In this document: piece after piece, positions 24,417 through 33,717 of the stretch | Numbering within the stretch: the first letter of the stretch is position 1 | Layout: every line of letters begins with the position of its first letter | Source: Methanobacterium sp. UBA279 | Lineage (GTDB): Archaea; Methanobacteriota; Methanobacteria; Methanobacteriales; Methanobacteriaceae | Length of the DNA stretch: 35,637 nucleotides | Reading direction: 5' to 3' | Assembly (NCBI GenBank): GCA_002502855.1 | Contig: DAQK01000005.1 | Coordinates: forward strand, 1 to 35,637 | Notes under the pieces: generated by a model | The model's database searches: none | What the model saw: the letters and a program-made list of their open reading frames with translations, nothing else | What the model was told of the DNA's origin: nothing | Program-made: the position numbers and the translations under genes

Positions 24417-24890
24417 ATGGGATTTTTGGATATCTTCAAAAACAATGTAAATTCCCTGAATAAGAAGGGTATTAGACTTTTAAATAAAGGAGACTACCCA
24501 GGAGCTCTTAAATATTTTAATAAAGCTTTGGAAACAGAACCAGATTCATATAAAACCCGTTTCAACCGGGCAATTACACTCTGGGAATTAGGGGAAACCT
24601 GTGAAGCTATAAAAGAATATGATAAAGTTCTGGATATTAATCCGGGACATGCAGGGGCATGGTTTAACCTGGGAGTGATTATATCCATATTTGGAAGATA
24701 CGAGGATGCCCTGGAATTTATCGACACGGCACTGGAACTCGAACCAGACGATGCCCTAGTATGGTACATCAAGGGTCTTATTTTAGAAAAAGTTAACAGA
24801 TCCAGCGAAGCCTTAAAATACCTGGAGAAGGCATATAAACTGGATCCCGGGCTCGAATCCCTGAAAAAGGGATCTATCGAACTGTTTTAA
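24417..24890 (+). CDS. TPR-repeat protein
   Basis: The 157-residue product consists almost wholly of four tetratricopeptide repeats, at about 18-50, 52-84, 86-118 and 120-152. Typical signatures are GDYPGALKYFNKALETEPD, AWFNLGVIISIFGRYEDALEFIDTALELEPD and SSEALKYLEKAYKLDPG. No signal peptide or membrane segment is seen. TPR arrays mediate protein-protein contacts. The partner is unknown. The gene is monocistronic and convergent with the M50 protease gene. Confidence 0.88.
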   Translation: MGFLDIFKNNVNSLNKKGIRLLNKGDYPGALKYFNKALETEPDSYKTRFNRAITLWELGETCEAIKEYDKVLDINPGHAGAWFNLGVIISIFGRYEDALEFIDTALELEPDDALVWYIKGLILEKVNRSSEALKYLEKAYKLDPGLESLKKGSIELF

Positions 24891-24913
24891 TACCTCTAAA
24901 GTGTATTAATTTC

Positions 24914-26086
24914 CTAAAGCATAGCTATTCCCCTTCCAGTACCGTAAACCACACTTACTATCAGAATAGTCCAGAGGAAGATGCTTAAGAAGTTGGTGAT
25001 CCTGTTAACATTTGGAGTTGACAGTTTGTAATCAAGTAACTCAGAAAGCATCAAGCCACCATCTAATGGACGGGCTGGAAGCAGATTTATAGTTCCTATG
25101 GCGAAATTTAAGACAAATATCCAGTTTAATAGTTCTAGTAGAGGATATAAAACCCATTGAGTTAAAGGTTCATAGTAAGAAGGATAACCACTTTTTAATG
25201 CTATATTCGCCTGTCCTTGAACACCTATATAGCCATCAGTTTTATTGTTAGGATTCGGCCCTGCCTTAACGTGATAAGTTCCTTCATCTGTTTGGAAGGT
25301 TATCTCATCTCCAATTTGGATGCTATTTACTATGGCTTCATACTTTGAAAAGTCATCGATACTTTGACCATTGATACTGTGAATTACCATTCCTGTACTT
25401 AAAACACCGTCAGCTGGGCTGGAAGGAACAACCCTGGTTATCTCCACACCATCAGAATAGAATGCAGGGGCAAGTACAGGGGCAATTAAAAGGTAAAGTA
25501 ATGCATAACTTATAACTAATGCTATAGCAGCCGTAGTTAAGTTAAAAACAGACCCTGCAGCGTATAATCTAAGCCTTGATTTTTTACTGGCCTTTTCCGT
25601 ATCTTCCTCATCCGGCTCCACAAAAGCACCGGGGATCACGGCAAAAAGGGCGAGTCCGATGGATTTTATACGTATCCCTTCTACCCTGGCGAGTATTCCA
25701 TGTCCAAATTCATGTACCACCAGAACTATAAATAGTGCAATAAGTCCATATCCGATGGGGACATATATAGGCTGTCCTGGTAGATCAACTCCTGGGAGGA
25801 CTACCTGGACTTGTGGGGCTTCTAAAAGAGTTCCCAAGGAATTAACTAGGATTACCACCATCAAACCCATAAAAAATATGGAGACAGGTATGCCTACATT
25901 TAAGAAATACTTCCAAAAACGGGGACTTCTCTGCGCTATCCTATCAATTAAGCCCCTTAACCTCTTAGTTCGCCTAAAAAGAAAAGGGCCTTCAATATCT
26001 ATTTTTAACTGCTTTCTAAATAGAATGGCTACTATCCATATGATAATGAATCCAATGGCATAGTACCATAAAGCTTCGTTAGCCAA
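24914..26086 (-). CDS. M50-family intramembrane metalloprotease with PDZ domain
   Basis: The 390-residue polytopic membrane protein carries the zinc motif HEFGH at 125-129 in a membrane segment and the second motif LLPARPLDGG near 340, the hallmarks of site-2 proteases. A PDZ domain lies between them (RVVPSSPADGVLSTGMVIHSINGQSIDDF, about 225-285). I see about six membrane helices. These enzymes cleave membrane-embedded substrates, often to release regulators. The substrate here is unknown. It is 115 bp downstream of moeA on the same strand, possibly a separate transcription unit. Confidence 0.9.
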   Translation of the reverse strand: MANEALWYYAIGFIIIWIVAILFRKQLKIDIEGPFLFRRTKRLRGLIDRIAQRSPRFWKYFLNVGIPVSIFFMGLMVVILVNSLGTLLEAPQVQVVLPGVDLPGQPIYVPIGYGLIALFIVLVVHEFGHGILARVEGIRIKSIGLALFAVIPGAFVEPDEEDTEKASKKSRLRLYAAGSVFNLTTAAIALVISYALLYLLIAPVLAPAFYSDGVEITRVVPSSPADGVLSTGMVIHSINGQSIDDFSKYEAIVNSIQIGDEITFQTDEGTYHVKAGPNPNNKTDGYIGVQGQANIALKSGYPSYYEPLTQWVLYPLLELLNWIFVLNFAIGTINLLPARPLDGGLMLSELLDYKLSTPNVNRITNFLSIFLWTILIVSVVYGTGRGIAML

Positions 26087-26201
26087 GTTATCACCTTTCA
26101 GTTAGAGTCGAAATAATTTTTTTTAAATAAATTTTTCAAGTTATGAATTGTCCAGTTATACGTTGATCGGCACTGATTTTAAACATATAATCTCCAGATA
26201 T

Positions 26202-27416
26202 TTAAACCCGCAGGGAATCGTAAAGGAGAACATCACACTTCTCTCCCTCTGCAACTCCTTCCAGGTTCTCTTCTATGACGATGTAACAATTTGAATCAAC
26301 CATGGAACGGATGATGGTGGAACCTTTAATATTCAGTGGTGTTACTATGTCTCCATCAGCTTTGGCCCTAACATAATCCGTTCTACCCAGTGTGGATGGA
26401 ATTTTACGGGCTGCGGTTTTCTTCACCAGCACGGATGGTTTATATATGTTCTGCATCTTCTCAATACTCTTCCTCACCAGAACATCGTACTGGACCATAG
26501 CAGCTACCGGGTAGCCCGACAACATGAAAACAGGCTTACCATCAATTTCAGCAAAAGCGAAAGGTTTGCCCGGCCTCATGGCCACTCCATGAAAGAGTAC
26601 TTCGCCCAACTGGTCAGCTACTTCAACCACCACATCCCCCTTACTGATGGCCGTACCACCAGTGGTTATAAGGGCATCATGGGTTTTAAGGAGCCGTTCA
26701 AACTCATCTTTCACCTTCAAAACATCATCTTCAACATGGTTGAGGGTGGGAACCGCCAGACAACTCTCTACCAATGCTTTCAATGTATAATGGTTAGAAT
26801 TCACCACTTCAGCACCTTCAATATTAGGAGTGGGCATCACCAATTCACTCCCGGTGTTTAAAACAGCGATTCGAGGTTTCCTATGGACTGTGATTTCACT
26901 GTACCCTCCCGAAGCAATTATGGCCAGATCCTGGGGTTCCAGTAACTTCCTCCCTTTTATTATAATGTCACCCTTCTTCACATCTTCTCCCTGGAATGAA
27001 ACGTTTTCACCAGGAGTTAGAGGGGATTCCACCTGTAACTCGTCACCCTGCTCTTGAACGTATTCATCCATAACTATGGCATCAGCCCCTTGGGGTAATG
27101 GTGCTCCGGTGGCTATTTTAACTGCTTTACCTTCTTCAACAATGGCATGGGAGATGCTTCCTGCACCTATCCTGTCGATGACGGTTAGTTCAACCGGACT
27201 GTTTGCAGAGGAGCTGAAGGTATCCTCGGCCTTCACGGCATAGCCGTCCATGGCCGACCTGGAAAATGGGGGTGAATCCAGCAGTGATCTTACATCTCCA
27301 GCAATCACTCTATGATAAGCATCTTCTAAGGAAATTTTTCCTGTATCAGTAGGTTTTAATGTGTCTTCTATGATTTTAAGAGCCTGCTTGACTGGTAAGA
27401 GTTTTGATAGGAACAT
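26202..27416 (-). CDS. moeA: Molybdopterin molybdenumtransferase MoeA
   Basis: The 404-residue protein is full length for MoeA. Visible signatures are SPPFSRSAMDGYAV near the N-terminus, GENVSFQGEDVKKGDIIIKGR, AVLNTGSELV, the MPT-binding TTGGTAISKGD and GVAMRPGKPFAFAE. MoeA inserts molybdate or tungstate into adenylylated molybdopterin, required in methanogens for formylmethanofuran and formate dehydrogenases. No MoaB/MogA partner lies in this window. The start MFLSKLLPVKQAL matches family N-termini. Confidence 0.93.
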   Translation of the reverse strand: MFLSKLLPVKQALKIIEDTLKPTDTGKISLEDAYHRVIAGDVRSLLDSPPFSRSAMDGYAVKAEDTFSSSANSPVELTVIDRIGAGSISHAIVEEGKAVKIATGAPLPQGADAIVMDEYVQEQGDELQVESPLTPGENVSFQGEDVKKGDIIIKGRKLLEPQDLAIIASGGYSEITVHRKPRIAVLNTGSELVMPTPNIEGAEVVNSNHYTLKALVESCLAVPTLNHVEDDVLKVKDEFERLLKTHDALITTGGTAISKGDVVVEVADQLGEVLFHGVAMRPGKPFAFAEIDGKPVFMLSGYPVAAMVQYDVLVRKSIEKMQNIYKPSVLVKKTAARKIPSTLGRTDYVRAKADGDIVTPLNIKGSTIIRSMVDSNCYIVIEENLEGVAEGEKCDVLLYDSLRV

Positions 27417-27725
27417 GGTGACCTCTGTATTTTACTAAATTATCTCTCTATTTGCTAAAATTAATGGATTACATTTATTATATTATCACTGGTTTCTGGA
27501 ATATTTATCAATTTTTCCTATTTCATTTAATGGATTAATTCATTTATGAATTAATTTTCTTATATTTTCCCATGTTTTTAATATTTGGCTTCCATTGATT
27601 TTGGGGTTAAAACCTTTAATAAGCTCTTAGTTAGTTTATTTTTAAAGAGGTAACATTTATACATTTGAAAGTTTAATATTATCTTGTTACGTGGTTTGTT
27701 GGAAAAATTTGGTAGGAGGAGTTAT

Positions 27726-28211
27726 TTGAGAAATTCGATAATGGGTATACTGGCCATAATACTCGGTATCCTGATAATGGTCTTCCCGGTGGTGGGTATT
27801 GTTGCAGTCAGCTTCATAGCTGGATTTGCAGTGATCATGCTGGGCATCTGGTTCCTTATTGCAGGTGTGGCCGAATTACAGGTCAGCCGACTGGTCGGTG
27901 TTTTATTGCTCATATTAGGTATCATAACATTAATTATAGGTTTTGGTTTAGTCTTCTACCCAGCCCTATTCGCCTTCTTAACAGGCATAGTACTCTACTT
28001 GGCCGGTATTTTAATGATAATTGCCGGAGTAATCTCACTTTTAGGTGGATTAGATGCTAAACATAGAGTATGGGGAGGGGTATTAGGAATCGTGCTTGGT
28101 ATAATCTACATAATTTTAGGCATATATGCTTTCCATCCAATTTATCTTGGATTTTTAATAGGAGTCTGGTTACTTCTAACCGGTATCTTCAGTATATTCG
28201 CCAGTGAATAA
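27726..28211 (+). CDS. HdeD/DUF308-family membrane protein
   Basis: I placed the start at TTG 27726 because AGGAGGA (27714-27720) stands five bases before it. A longer frame from TTG 27684 lacks a site. This gives 161 residues with six hydrophobic helices and Gly-rich turns such as IMGILAIILGILIMVFPVVG, LLILGIITLIIGFGLVFYP and GVLGIVLGIIYIILGIYAFHP. The pairwise repeat is typical of DUF308, whose best-known member is the E. coli acid-resistance protein HdeD. The function in archaea is not known. It is followed after 99 bp by the metallophosphoesterase gene. Confidence 0.85.
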   Translation: MRNSIMGILAIILGILIMVFPVVGIVAVSFIAGFAVIMLGIWFLIAGVAELQVSRLVGVLLLILGIITLIIGFGLVFYPALFAFLTGIVLYLAGILMIIAGVISLLGGLDAKHRVWGGVLGIVLGIIYIILGIYAFHPIYLGFLIGVWLLLTGIFSIFASE

Positions 28212-28310
28212 TGGTTTTATCATCCGGCAAACCCTTAACAACCAATTTTCTTCTATTTTTTTTAACTGGATGGTAGATTTATCCCATAAAAGAGGTAGAT
28301 CATCTATAAC

Positions 28311-29156
28311 ATGAAGGATGATGAGCTTAAATATCCACGTTTAAGGAAAACAATGCAACGTGGTATGACAAACTGGCGGAACAAGCTATTTAAACCTGAA
28401 TTCCAGCCGGACGATTTCCGGTTAGAGGATGTTGAAGTGGATATACCGGGACTTGACCCGGTTTTTGAAGATTACCGGATAGTTAATATTTCAGATATAC
28501 ATTTAGGCCAGTGGATAACCCCTAAACATCTTGAAGGAGTAATAAAATTAGTAAACGAACAAAACCCGGATATAGTGGCCATAACTGGGGATTTTGTCTC
28601 GTATATCTTTGAAGATGTGGCATGTGAATTGGAAGTGTCTTTAAAGGAATTAAAGCCAAAAGACCTGTCTATCGCAACTTTGGGAAATCATGATCACTGG
28701 TTATGGGCAGACAAAATCCGGGGCGTACTCAGGAAATCCGGGATCGTAGATGTAAGCAACGATGTCTACACCCTGAGGCGAGGGGAAGCCCAGCTACACA
28801 TAGCCGGAGTGGACAGTGTGATGCTTGAAAAACACCGCCTTGACCTGGTAATGAAAAAATTACCAGAGGAAGGTCGGGCCATACTCCTGGCTCATGAACC
28901 GGACTTCGCCGATATAAGCTCCACCACCGGTAGATTCGGTTTACAGATTTCAGGCCATTCCCACGGGGGACAGTTTGTAATACCTGGACTGGGTACCATA
29001 ATTAGAGGGCCCCATTTCGTTAAGTATCCCCTCGGCAAATATCAGGTGAAGGACATGGTCCAGTATACCAGCAGGGGAGTAGGTACCAATGTTTTCTGGT
29101 TTAGAATCAACTGCGACCCGGAGATAACGGTGTTTACCTTGAAGGCGGCGAGTTAA
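28311..29156 (+). CDS. Calcineurin-like metallophosphoesterase (YkuE/YaeI-like)
   Basis: The 281-residue protein shows the full metal-binding set of the family: SDIHLG, ITGDF, GNHDHW, LAHEPD and SGHSHGGQF. The spacing fits the YkuE/YaeI-like subgroup that often acts on membrane-associated phosphoesters. It lacks an N-terminal membrane anchor and instead starts with about 40 charged residues. A GAGGTAGAT lies 13 bases before the ATG. The substrate cannot be told from sequence. It is co-oriented with the HdeD-like gene. Confidence 0.87.
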   Translation: MKDDELKYPRLRKTMQRGMTNWRNKLFKPEFQPDDFRLEDVEVDIPGLDPVFEDYRIVNISDIHLGQWITPKHLEGVIKLVNEQNPDIVAITGDFVSYIFEDVACELEVSLKELKPKDLSIATLGNHDHWLWADKIRGVLRKSGIVDVSNDVYTLRRGEAQLHIAGVDSVMLEKHRLDLVMKKLPEEGRAILLAHEPDFADISSTTGRFGLQISGHSHGGQFVIPGLGTIIRGPHFVKYPLGKYQVKDMVQYTSRGVGTNVFWFRINCDPEITVFTLKAAS

Positions 29157-29197
29157 ATTTGAAAATTTACTGCCCTAGAGGGGTGGTCAGAAATTTT

Positions 29198-29614
29198 TCA
29201 GTAATCAGGTTTCTCATACTTACAATAGTATTTGTTTACAAGCCCATATTCTTCCCTGACAGGGTATTCAGGCTATTTACAGATTTTATTAAAATCAGGA
29301 TCTGAATATAGTGCTTCTCCGGTGGTGCAATACATTCCCGGGACCCGGTCCCTCTCAAAGTACATGTCACTTTCACTGGAGTAAGCTATCTCAAGCATAA
29401 TCCTTCTTTTCCTCTCGGTACATTCACTTTCCTTTTGGACGGGACAGCCAGGGCATAAACATCTTTTGATGTTTTTCAACACTGAATTCAATTTTAACCA
29501 ACAATTAACACCCCCATCAGATTCTATATAATAGTTATAGTGAAACTGGATCATTATTTTATTGGTGGATAAGATAAAATATTCCCCAGTACAAATTTGA
29601 AATAATTTTATCAA
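29198..29614 (-). pseudogene. DUF2769-like cysteine-rich protein with in-frame amber codon
   Basis: The frame contains the Cys pattern CLCPGCPVQKESEC and later VPGMYCTTGEALYSDPDFNKICK, which resembles the archaeal DUF2769 family. It then meets TAG at 29275-29277. Translation in the same frame after the stop gives PEYPVREEYGLVNKYYCKYEKPDY, ending at 29198. This looks like the family's normal C-terminus, where intact members, as I recall them, have C-x-x-C followed by a PV(W/R)xEYGL-like segment. Both of these cysteines appear lost (stop and Tyr), so decay is more likely than read-through. The true start is unclear. The region before about codon 42 may be non-coding. Confidence 0.55.
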
Positions 29615-29637
29615 GAAACCAGAGGAGACATTTAGAA

Positions 29638-30570
29638 GTGGATGATGATTTTATGATAGAAATAGAATCTTTAAGCAAATCCTTCGGTAAGATAAAGGCC
29701 TTAGATAACCTCAACCTGGATATAAAAAGGGGAGAGCTCCTGGGGATCATCGGGCCCAACGGGGCGGGTAAGACCACTGCCATCCGGATCATCTGCTGCA
29801 TCCTCAAACCAGACTCAGGTGATGTGTTGGTGGACGGTATGAGCATCCACCAGGAGCAGATCAAGATCAAATCCATGATTGGATACTTACCAGAGGAGCC
29901 TAACCTATACGAGCGTTTCAAAGCCAGAGACCTTCTAAGTTACTTCGCTGAACTTTACGGTGTCCCTAAAGGAGAGATCGATAGCCGAATAGAAGAGTTA
30001 TTGGAATTGGTAAACATGAGCCATCGGGCAGAAGACAGGATAAACACGTTCTCTAAGGGGTTAAGGCAGCGTGTGGGCATCGCCCGGGCGCTCGTACACG
30101 ACCCTCAGATACTGATATTTGATGAGCCCACCATGGGCTTGGACCCAGCCACCGCCCATAACATTCGAGAATTTATCAGAGAACTCAAGGGAGATAAAAC
30201 CATCATACTATGCACACATTACATGGACGAGGCTGATTCACTCTGTGACCGGGTGGCCATCCTGAACCAGGGCAGAATTATGGATATGGGCACTCCACAG
30301 GATCTTAAATCGAAAATCCGTGGGGATTTAATCCTGAACATCAAAGTGGAGAATCTTGGTGGGGACGTAGTTAAGGGGGACGTAATTAAGGCCATCGAAG
30401 GTTTTTCTACGGTAGAAGATGTGGAGCTGGTTGACAATCAATACACCATCTCCCTAAAATCAAAAAACGATATAAAGGATATAATCAACGTATTTGAAGG
30501 AAATATCCTTTCGGTAAACACCAAGGAACCTACTCTGGAAGATGTGTTTATTAATTCGTTTAAACAATGA
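29638..30570 (+). CDS. ABC transporter ATPase (CcmA/NatA type)
   Basis: The 310-residue product has Walker A GPNGAGKTT, the signature FSKGLRQRVGIARAL, Walker B LIFDEPTMGLDP and the switch His in LCTHYMDEADSL. A C-terminal extension of about 90 residues is typical of drug or Na+ exporter ATPases. The start is GTG at 29638, ten bases after GAGGAG. An ATG at 29653 is possible. The ABC-2 permease 66 bp downstream is the likely partner. The transported substrate cannot be read from sequence. Confidence 0.92.
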   Translation: MDDDFMIEIESLSKSFGKIKALDNLNLDIKRGELLGIIGPNGAGKTTAIRIICCILKPDSGDVLVDGMSIHQEQIKIKSMIGYLPEEPNLYERFKARDLLSYFAELYGVPKGEIDSRIEELLELVNMSHRAEDRINTFSKGLRQRVGIARALVHDPQILIFDEPTMGLDPATAHNIREFIRELKGDKTIILCTHYMDEADSLCDRVAILNQGRIMDMGTPQDLKSKIRGDLILNIKVENLGGDVVKGDVIKAIEGFSTVEDVELVDNQYTISLKSKNDIKDIINVFEGNILSVNTKEPTLEDVFINSFKQ

Positions 30571-30636
30571 TGATGTCGCAATGATGATGTTCGCTAAATA
30601 TGTTGGATATTTGAAAATAACTTTGGGGTTACCATC

Positions 30637-31824
30637 TTGAAATTCACCACCATAACTAAATGGGAACTCAGGGAAACACTCAAGAGTAGAAAATTTTTAA
30701 CCATCTTCTTCCTGCAGATTTCAGTCCTATTTTTAATGTTATTCGTATTTAATGCATTTATAACCAACATTGAATCGCAAGAGGGAATTTCCATAACCCC
30801 CTCCCTTTCAGGATTTGCTTCCTTGAGTGTGGATGATGAGGGCCGTCTTTTTTCCAAATACATCAACACCGAACTCATAACCGTCACCCATGCCAGCTTC
30901 GATGATTCCATGAAAAATTTAAATTCCGGTAAAACCATGGCAGTAGTGCTGGTACCGGCTGATTCCCTGGATAAGATAAGGAACATCGACACCATCGAGG
31001 TAAAACTGTATCTGGACCAGGCCGATCCGAAAAGAAGCGTGGTGAGGGATGAAGTCAATAATACCGCTAAAATATTGGCTATTACCCTGTCAAATTCATG
31101 GATAGATTCTCTAACACCCCAAAATTCCAAACCAGCCGTGGTAACTCAGGAGAATACTGGTGAGTCCCTTCCCATGCAGATAGTTACCAAGGCCATGCTA
31201 GCTATACTCCTCTTTTTACCCATCTTCTTATTTGGAAACATGATTATAGACAGCGTTGTTGGGGAAAAAGAGAGAAAAACAGGTGAAATACTCATGGCCA
31301 TGCCCATAAATTCTTCAGATATTATCATCGGCAAGAGCATGGCTGTGGTGGGGGTTATAGCATTGCAGGTTGCTATCTGGATGGGGATACTCTTAATAAC
31401 TGGTTTTGAAATATCAAACCCACTCCTGGTTTACCTCCTGGTAATTATAACTGCCGTTCCAGTCATAGGAGTCACGGTGATCATCGCCGCCTATTCAAAA
31501 AATTATAAAGAAGCAGGTATAGGGCTGACGTTTGGTTATGTGGCTATAGTAGGGATTTTAATGATTCCTCCGTTGATTTATATAACAAATAAATCTCTCA
31601 TATCTAATATTTCCCCTCTAACCATGGTAATAAGGCTTTTTTCAGGAGATGTAATTCCTGCCTGGCATTTTCTGATTCCCCTGGGATTCGTGATAATGGT
31701 GAGTGCCATCACCTACTGGATTTCCATAAAGCTGTTCCAGCGTGACGATGTGGTTTTTGGGCCCAGGCCGGGATTGATAAGACTTATTTTAGAGTTTGGT
31801 GGTTTGAAAAGGCGCGGTGGATGA
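30637..31824 (+). CDS. ABC-2 type permease (NatB-like), first copy
   Basis: The 395-residue product has one N-terminal membrane helix (residues about 20-42), an extracytoplasmic domain of roughly 140 residues, and a block of five to six helices from about 185 onwards. The cytoplasmic element DSVVGEKERKTGEILMAMP, characteristic of NatB/YhaP-type permeases, lies in the second block. The start is TTG at 30637 with a weak GGGG upstream. It pairs with the ATPase directly before it. It is a paralogue of the 34400-35530 product. Confidence 0.9.
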   Translation: MKFTTITKWELRETLKSRKFLTIFFLQISVLFLMLFVFNAFITNIESQEGISITPSLSGFASLSVDDEGRLFSKYINTELITVTHASFDDSMKNLNSGKTMAVVLVPADSLDKIRNIDTIEVKLYLDQADPKRSVVRDEVNNTAKILAITLSNSWIDSLTPQNSKPAVVTQENTGESLPMQIVTKAMLAILLFLPIFLFGNMIIDSVVGEKERKTGEILMAMPINSSDIIIGKSMAVVGVIALQVAIWMGILLITGFEISNPLLVYLLVIITAVPVIGVTVIIAAYSKNYKEAGIGLTFGYVAIVGILMIPPLIYITNKSLISNISPLTMVIRLFSGDVIPAWHFLIPLGFVIMVSAITYWISIKLFQRDDVVFGPRPGLIRLILEFGGLKRRGG

Positions 31825-31844
31825 TGCCCTTAATAGATGGAAAA

Positions 31845-31854
31845 CTTTAAATAT
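31845..31854 (+). promoter_or_regulatory. Candidate TATA box for the DUF2178-XRE operon
   Basis: CTTTAAATAT stands just before the first TGTAA-N8-TTACA palindrome. Transcription starting about 25 bases on would lie within the operators. Confidence 0.45.
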
Positions 31855-31856
31855 GA

Positions 31857-31897
31857 TGTAATGTATTTCTTACATTATATGTAATATATTTTTTACA
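31857..31897. promoter_or_regulatory. Double palindromic operator, 2 x TGTAA-N8-TTACA
   Basis: Two identical half-site pairs, at 31857-31874 and 31880-31897, have the same eight-base spacer. Their centres are 23 bp apart, about two helical turns. A third inverted repeat, TTACAT-TAT-ATGTAA, bridges them. They lie between the TATA box and the ribosome-binding site GGGGTGAT (31902-31909). The likely binder is the XRE regulator encoded in the same operon. Confidence 0.65.
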
Positions 31898-31913
31898 AAG
31901 TGGGGTGATTTTA

Positions 31914-32321
31914 TTGGTGATAGCCAAGCCAGAATGGTTTAAAAAGGGCAAAGGAACATTTAACTTTGGAATGACCTGGCAAGGAGCTGTTTATTTACTG
32001 GCTACACTTTCTTTGATTTTTATAGGAATGATGCTGCCTCAAGATATAATAACTACATTAACCATTGGTGGGCTGTTTTTATTCCTGATCATTGATGTAC
32101 AGTACGCCTCTTTGAAAACAATGGATGAAAGAGAGCGTTTACATTATTCCATTGCCATGAGGAATATGGCATGGGGAATGATAGTAACCATAGTAATGGT
32201 TTCCCTTGTCATGCTCAATTTCAACGATGAAGTTAATTTAGGCGTATTAATCGTAGCATTGGGACTTGTTGGGTTTATAATAAATGTAACAACACGATAC
32301 AAATTAGAGAAGAGTAATTGA
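31914..32321 (+). CDS. DUF2178-like small membrane protein
   Basis: The product has about 135 residues and four hydrophobic helices. Helices 2 and 3 are separated by the charged motif KTMDERERLHY, which is typical of DUF2178-type proteins encoded next to small XRE regulators. GGTGAT (31904-31909) favours TTG at 31914 or GTG at 31917. The frame is open from GTG 31905, but that lies inside the ribosome-binding site. The stop overlaps the beginning of the next frame. Its role is unknown. A membrane sensor or partner of the regulator is an inference from the conserved pairing. Confidence 0.75.
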   Translation: MVIAKPEWFKKGKGTFNFGMTWQGAVYLLATLSLIFIGMMLPQDIITTLTIGGLFLFLIIDVQYASLKTMDERERLHYSIAMRNMAWGMIVTIVMVSLVMLNFNDEVNLGVLIVALGLVGFIINVTTRYKLEKSN

Positions 32322-32347
32322 AATCATTAACACCCTTTGGGGAGCCT

Positions 32348-32560
32348 ATGAAAACCAGAATTAAAGAACACCGTAAAGAACTTAAAATGACTCAGGAAGA
32401 GTTAGCGGAGGCAGTGAATGTAACAAGGCAGACCATAATCGCTTTAGAGCAGGGAAGGTATAATCCTTCATTAATCTTAGCCTATAAAGTGACTAAAGCA
32501 CTAAAGAAGGAATACATAGAGGATATCTTTGAATTAGAAAATGAAGATTTTAAATACTAG
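32348..32560 (+). CDS. XRE-family transcriptional regulator
   Basis: The product is a 70-residue single-domain helix-turn-helix protein, MKTRIKEHRKELKMTQEELAEAVNVTRQTIIALEQGRYNPS..., typical of the small Cro/CI-like regulators found with DUF2178. I chose ATG 32348 because the family begins exactly with M-K-x-R-I-K and GGGGAG lies just upstream. A frame from TTG 32318 would overlap the preceding stop. It probably represses its own operon through the TGTAA-N8-TTACA sites and may also control the ABC genes downstream. Confidence 0.87.
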   Translation: MKTRIKEHRKELKMTQEELAEAVNVTRQTIIALEQGRYNPSLILAYKVTKALKKEYIEDIFELENEDFKY

Positions 32561-32610
32561 AACATAAATTTAATAAGAAGTACACTAGAAAGGAAAAGAA
32601 TTACACAAGA

Positions 32611-33717
32611 ATGGAATTTTTAAGCAGACGGAAAATAGGAATTAACAGTTTATCATTTAAAAATCTCAGAAGAAGAAAGCTTCGCAGTATACTTACCATG
32701 CTGGGAGTGGTTATAGGAGTGACCGCCCTGGTGGTTCTGGTGGGTCTCACCACTGGGATGACCAACTACATGAAGGAATCCACCACCAACATGATGGGTG
32801 ATGTCATGATAATGAACAGCACCGGGGGAGGGAATATCATGTCCCAGCCGGGCAGTTCATTTTTAAGTCCAGAAGCGGTGGATAAATTAAAAAACATGTC
32901 ACAGCTTTACAACATCAAGGAAGAGGTGCAGTTTTTCACCGAATTTAACGGGACAAGTATCTATATTGTAGGAACCAAGGATAGGAGCCAGATAGAAATA
33001 AATGGAACACCCGGAGTAGTTATAAGTCCAGTGATAGAAGCTATGGGTTACCAAATCGGGAACAAAATAACCATTGAAGACCAGGAATTTACAATAACCG
33101 GTACATTCAGTGAAGGCGCCATGGGAATGGGAGTACTGGTATTAGATTCAGATAAAGCCCTACCCCTGAATGATAACAAACCAACCAGCCTCACCGCCAA
33201 TACCCGGGGAGATCCAGAAGTAATTAAAGAAGAAGTAGAAAACACAGTCGATGGAATCACAGTTTCCACCAAATCCGACATGTCAAAACAGATCGACGAC
33301 ATGATGAGCGGCCTTACTCTCTTTATAGGTGGAATAGCCAGTATAGCTCTAATGGTGGGTGTTATCAGCATCATCAATATCATGCTGGTCAACGTAACCG
33401 AGAGAACACGGGAGATAGGGGTATTAAAGGCCATAGGATTTACCAGTAGGGAAGTCCTGGGCAGCATACTATTAGAAGCAGCCCTCATAGGTTTCATAGG
33501 AGGAGTGGTTGGTTTAATCATAGCTGCCATACTACTGCAAATTGCAATAATGTTATTCGGTTCGCAGATCGGTGATATCCAGCTGGTTCAGATGCTGCCT
33601 GTATGGTTAATCGCCGGAGTATTAGGGGGCGCGACGGCATTAAGTGTCCTGGCCGGTTTATACCCTGCCTGGAGAGCTTCCCGATTAAACGTGGTGGAGG
33701 CGCTTAGAAATGAATGA
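32611..33717 (+). CDS. ABC permease of the FtsX/MacB type
   Basis: The 368-residue product has the MacB layout. An N-terminal helix follows NLRRRKLRSILTMLGVVIGV (about 18-45). An extracytoplasmic domain of about 180 residues comes next. Three C-terminal helices follow, with the FtsX motif NVTERTREIGVLKAIGFTSREV near 260-280 and the closing LYPAWRASRLNVVEALR. The extracytoplasmic domain is rich in Met and Gly near its start (NMMGDVMIMNSTGGGNIMS). Proteins of this type usually do not move solutes through the bilayer but drive export or remodelling of envelope substrates. The gene overlaps the ATPase gene by 8 bp. Confidence 0.92.
   Translation: MEFLSRRKIGINSLSFKNLRRRKLRSILTMLGVVIGVTALVVLVGLTTGMTNYMKESTTNMMGDVMIMNSTGGGNIMSQPGSSFLSPEAVDKLKNMSQLYNIKEEVQFFTEFNGTSIYIVGTKDRSQIEINGTPGVVISPVIEAMGYQIGNKITIEDQEFTITGTFSEGAMGMGVLVLDSDKALPLNDNKPTSLTANTRGDPEVIKEEVENTVDGITVSTKSDMSKQIDDMMSGLTLFIGGIASIALMVGVISIINIMLVNVTERTREIGVLKAIGFTSREVLGSILLEAALIGFIGGVVGLIIAAILLQIAIMLFGSQIGDIQLVQMLPVWLIAGVLGGATALSVLAGLYPAWRASRLNVVEALRNE

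Noticed and set aside
29275..29277. TAG as a pyrrolysine codon
   Set aside because: No pyrrolysine genes or methylamine methyltransferase context, and another conserved cysteine is also lost, so decay is simpler.
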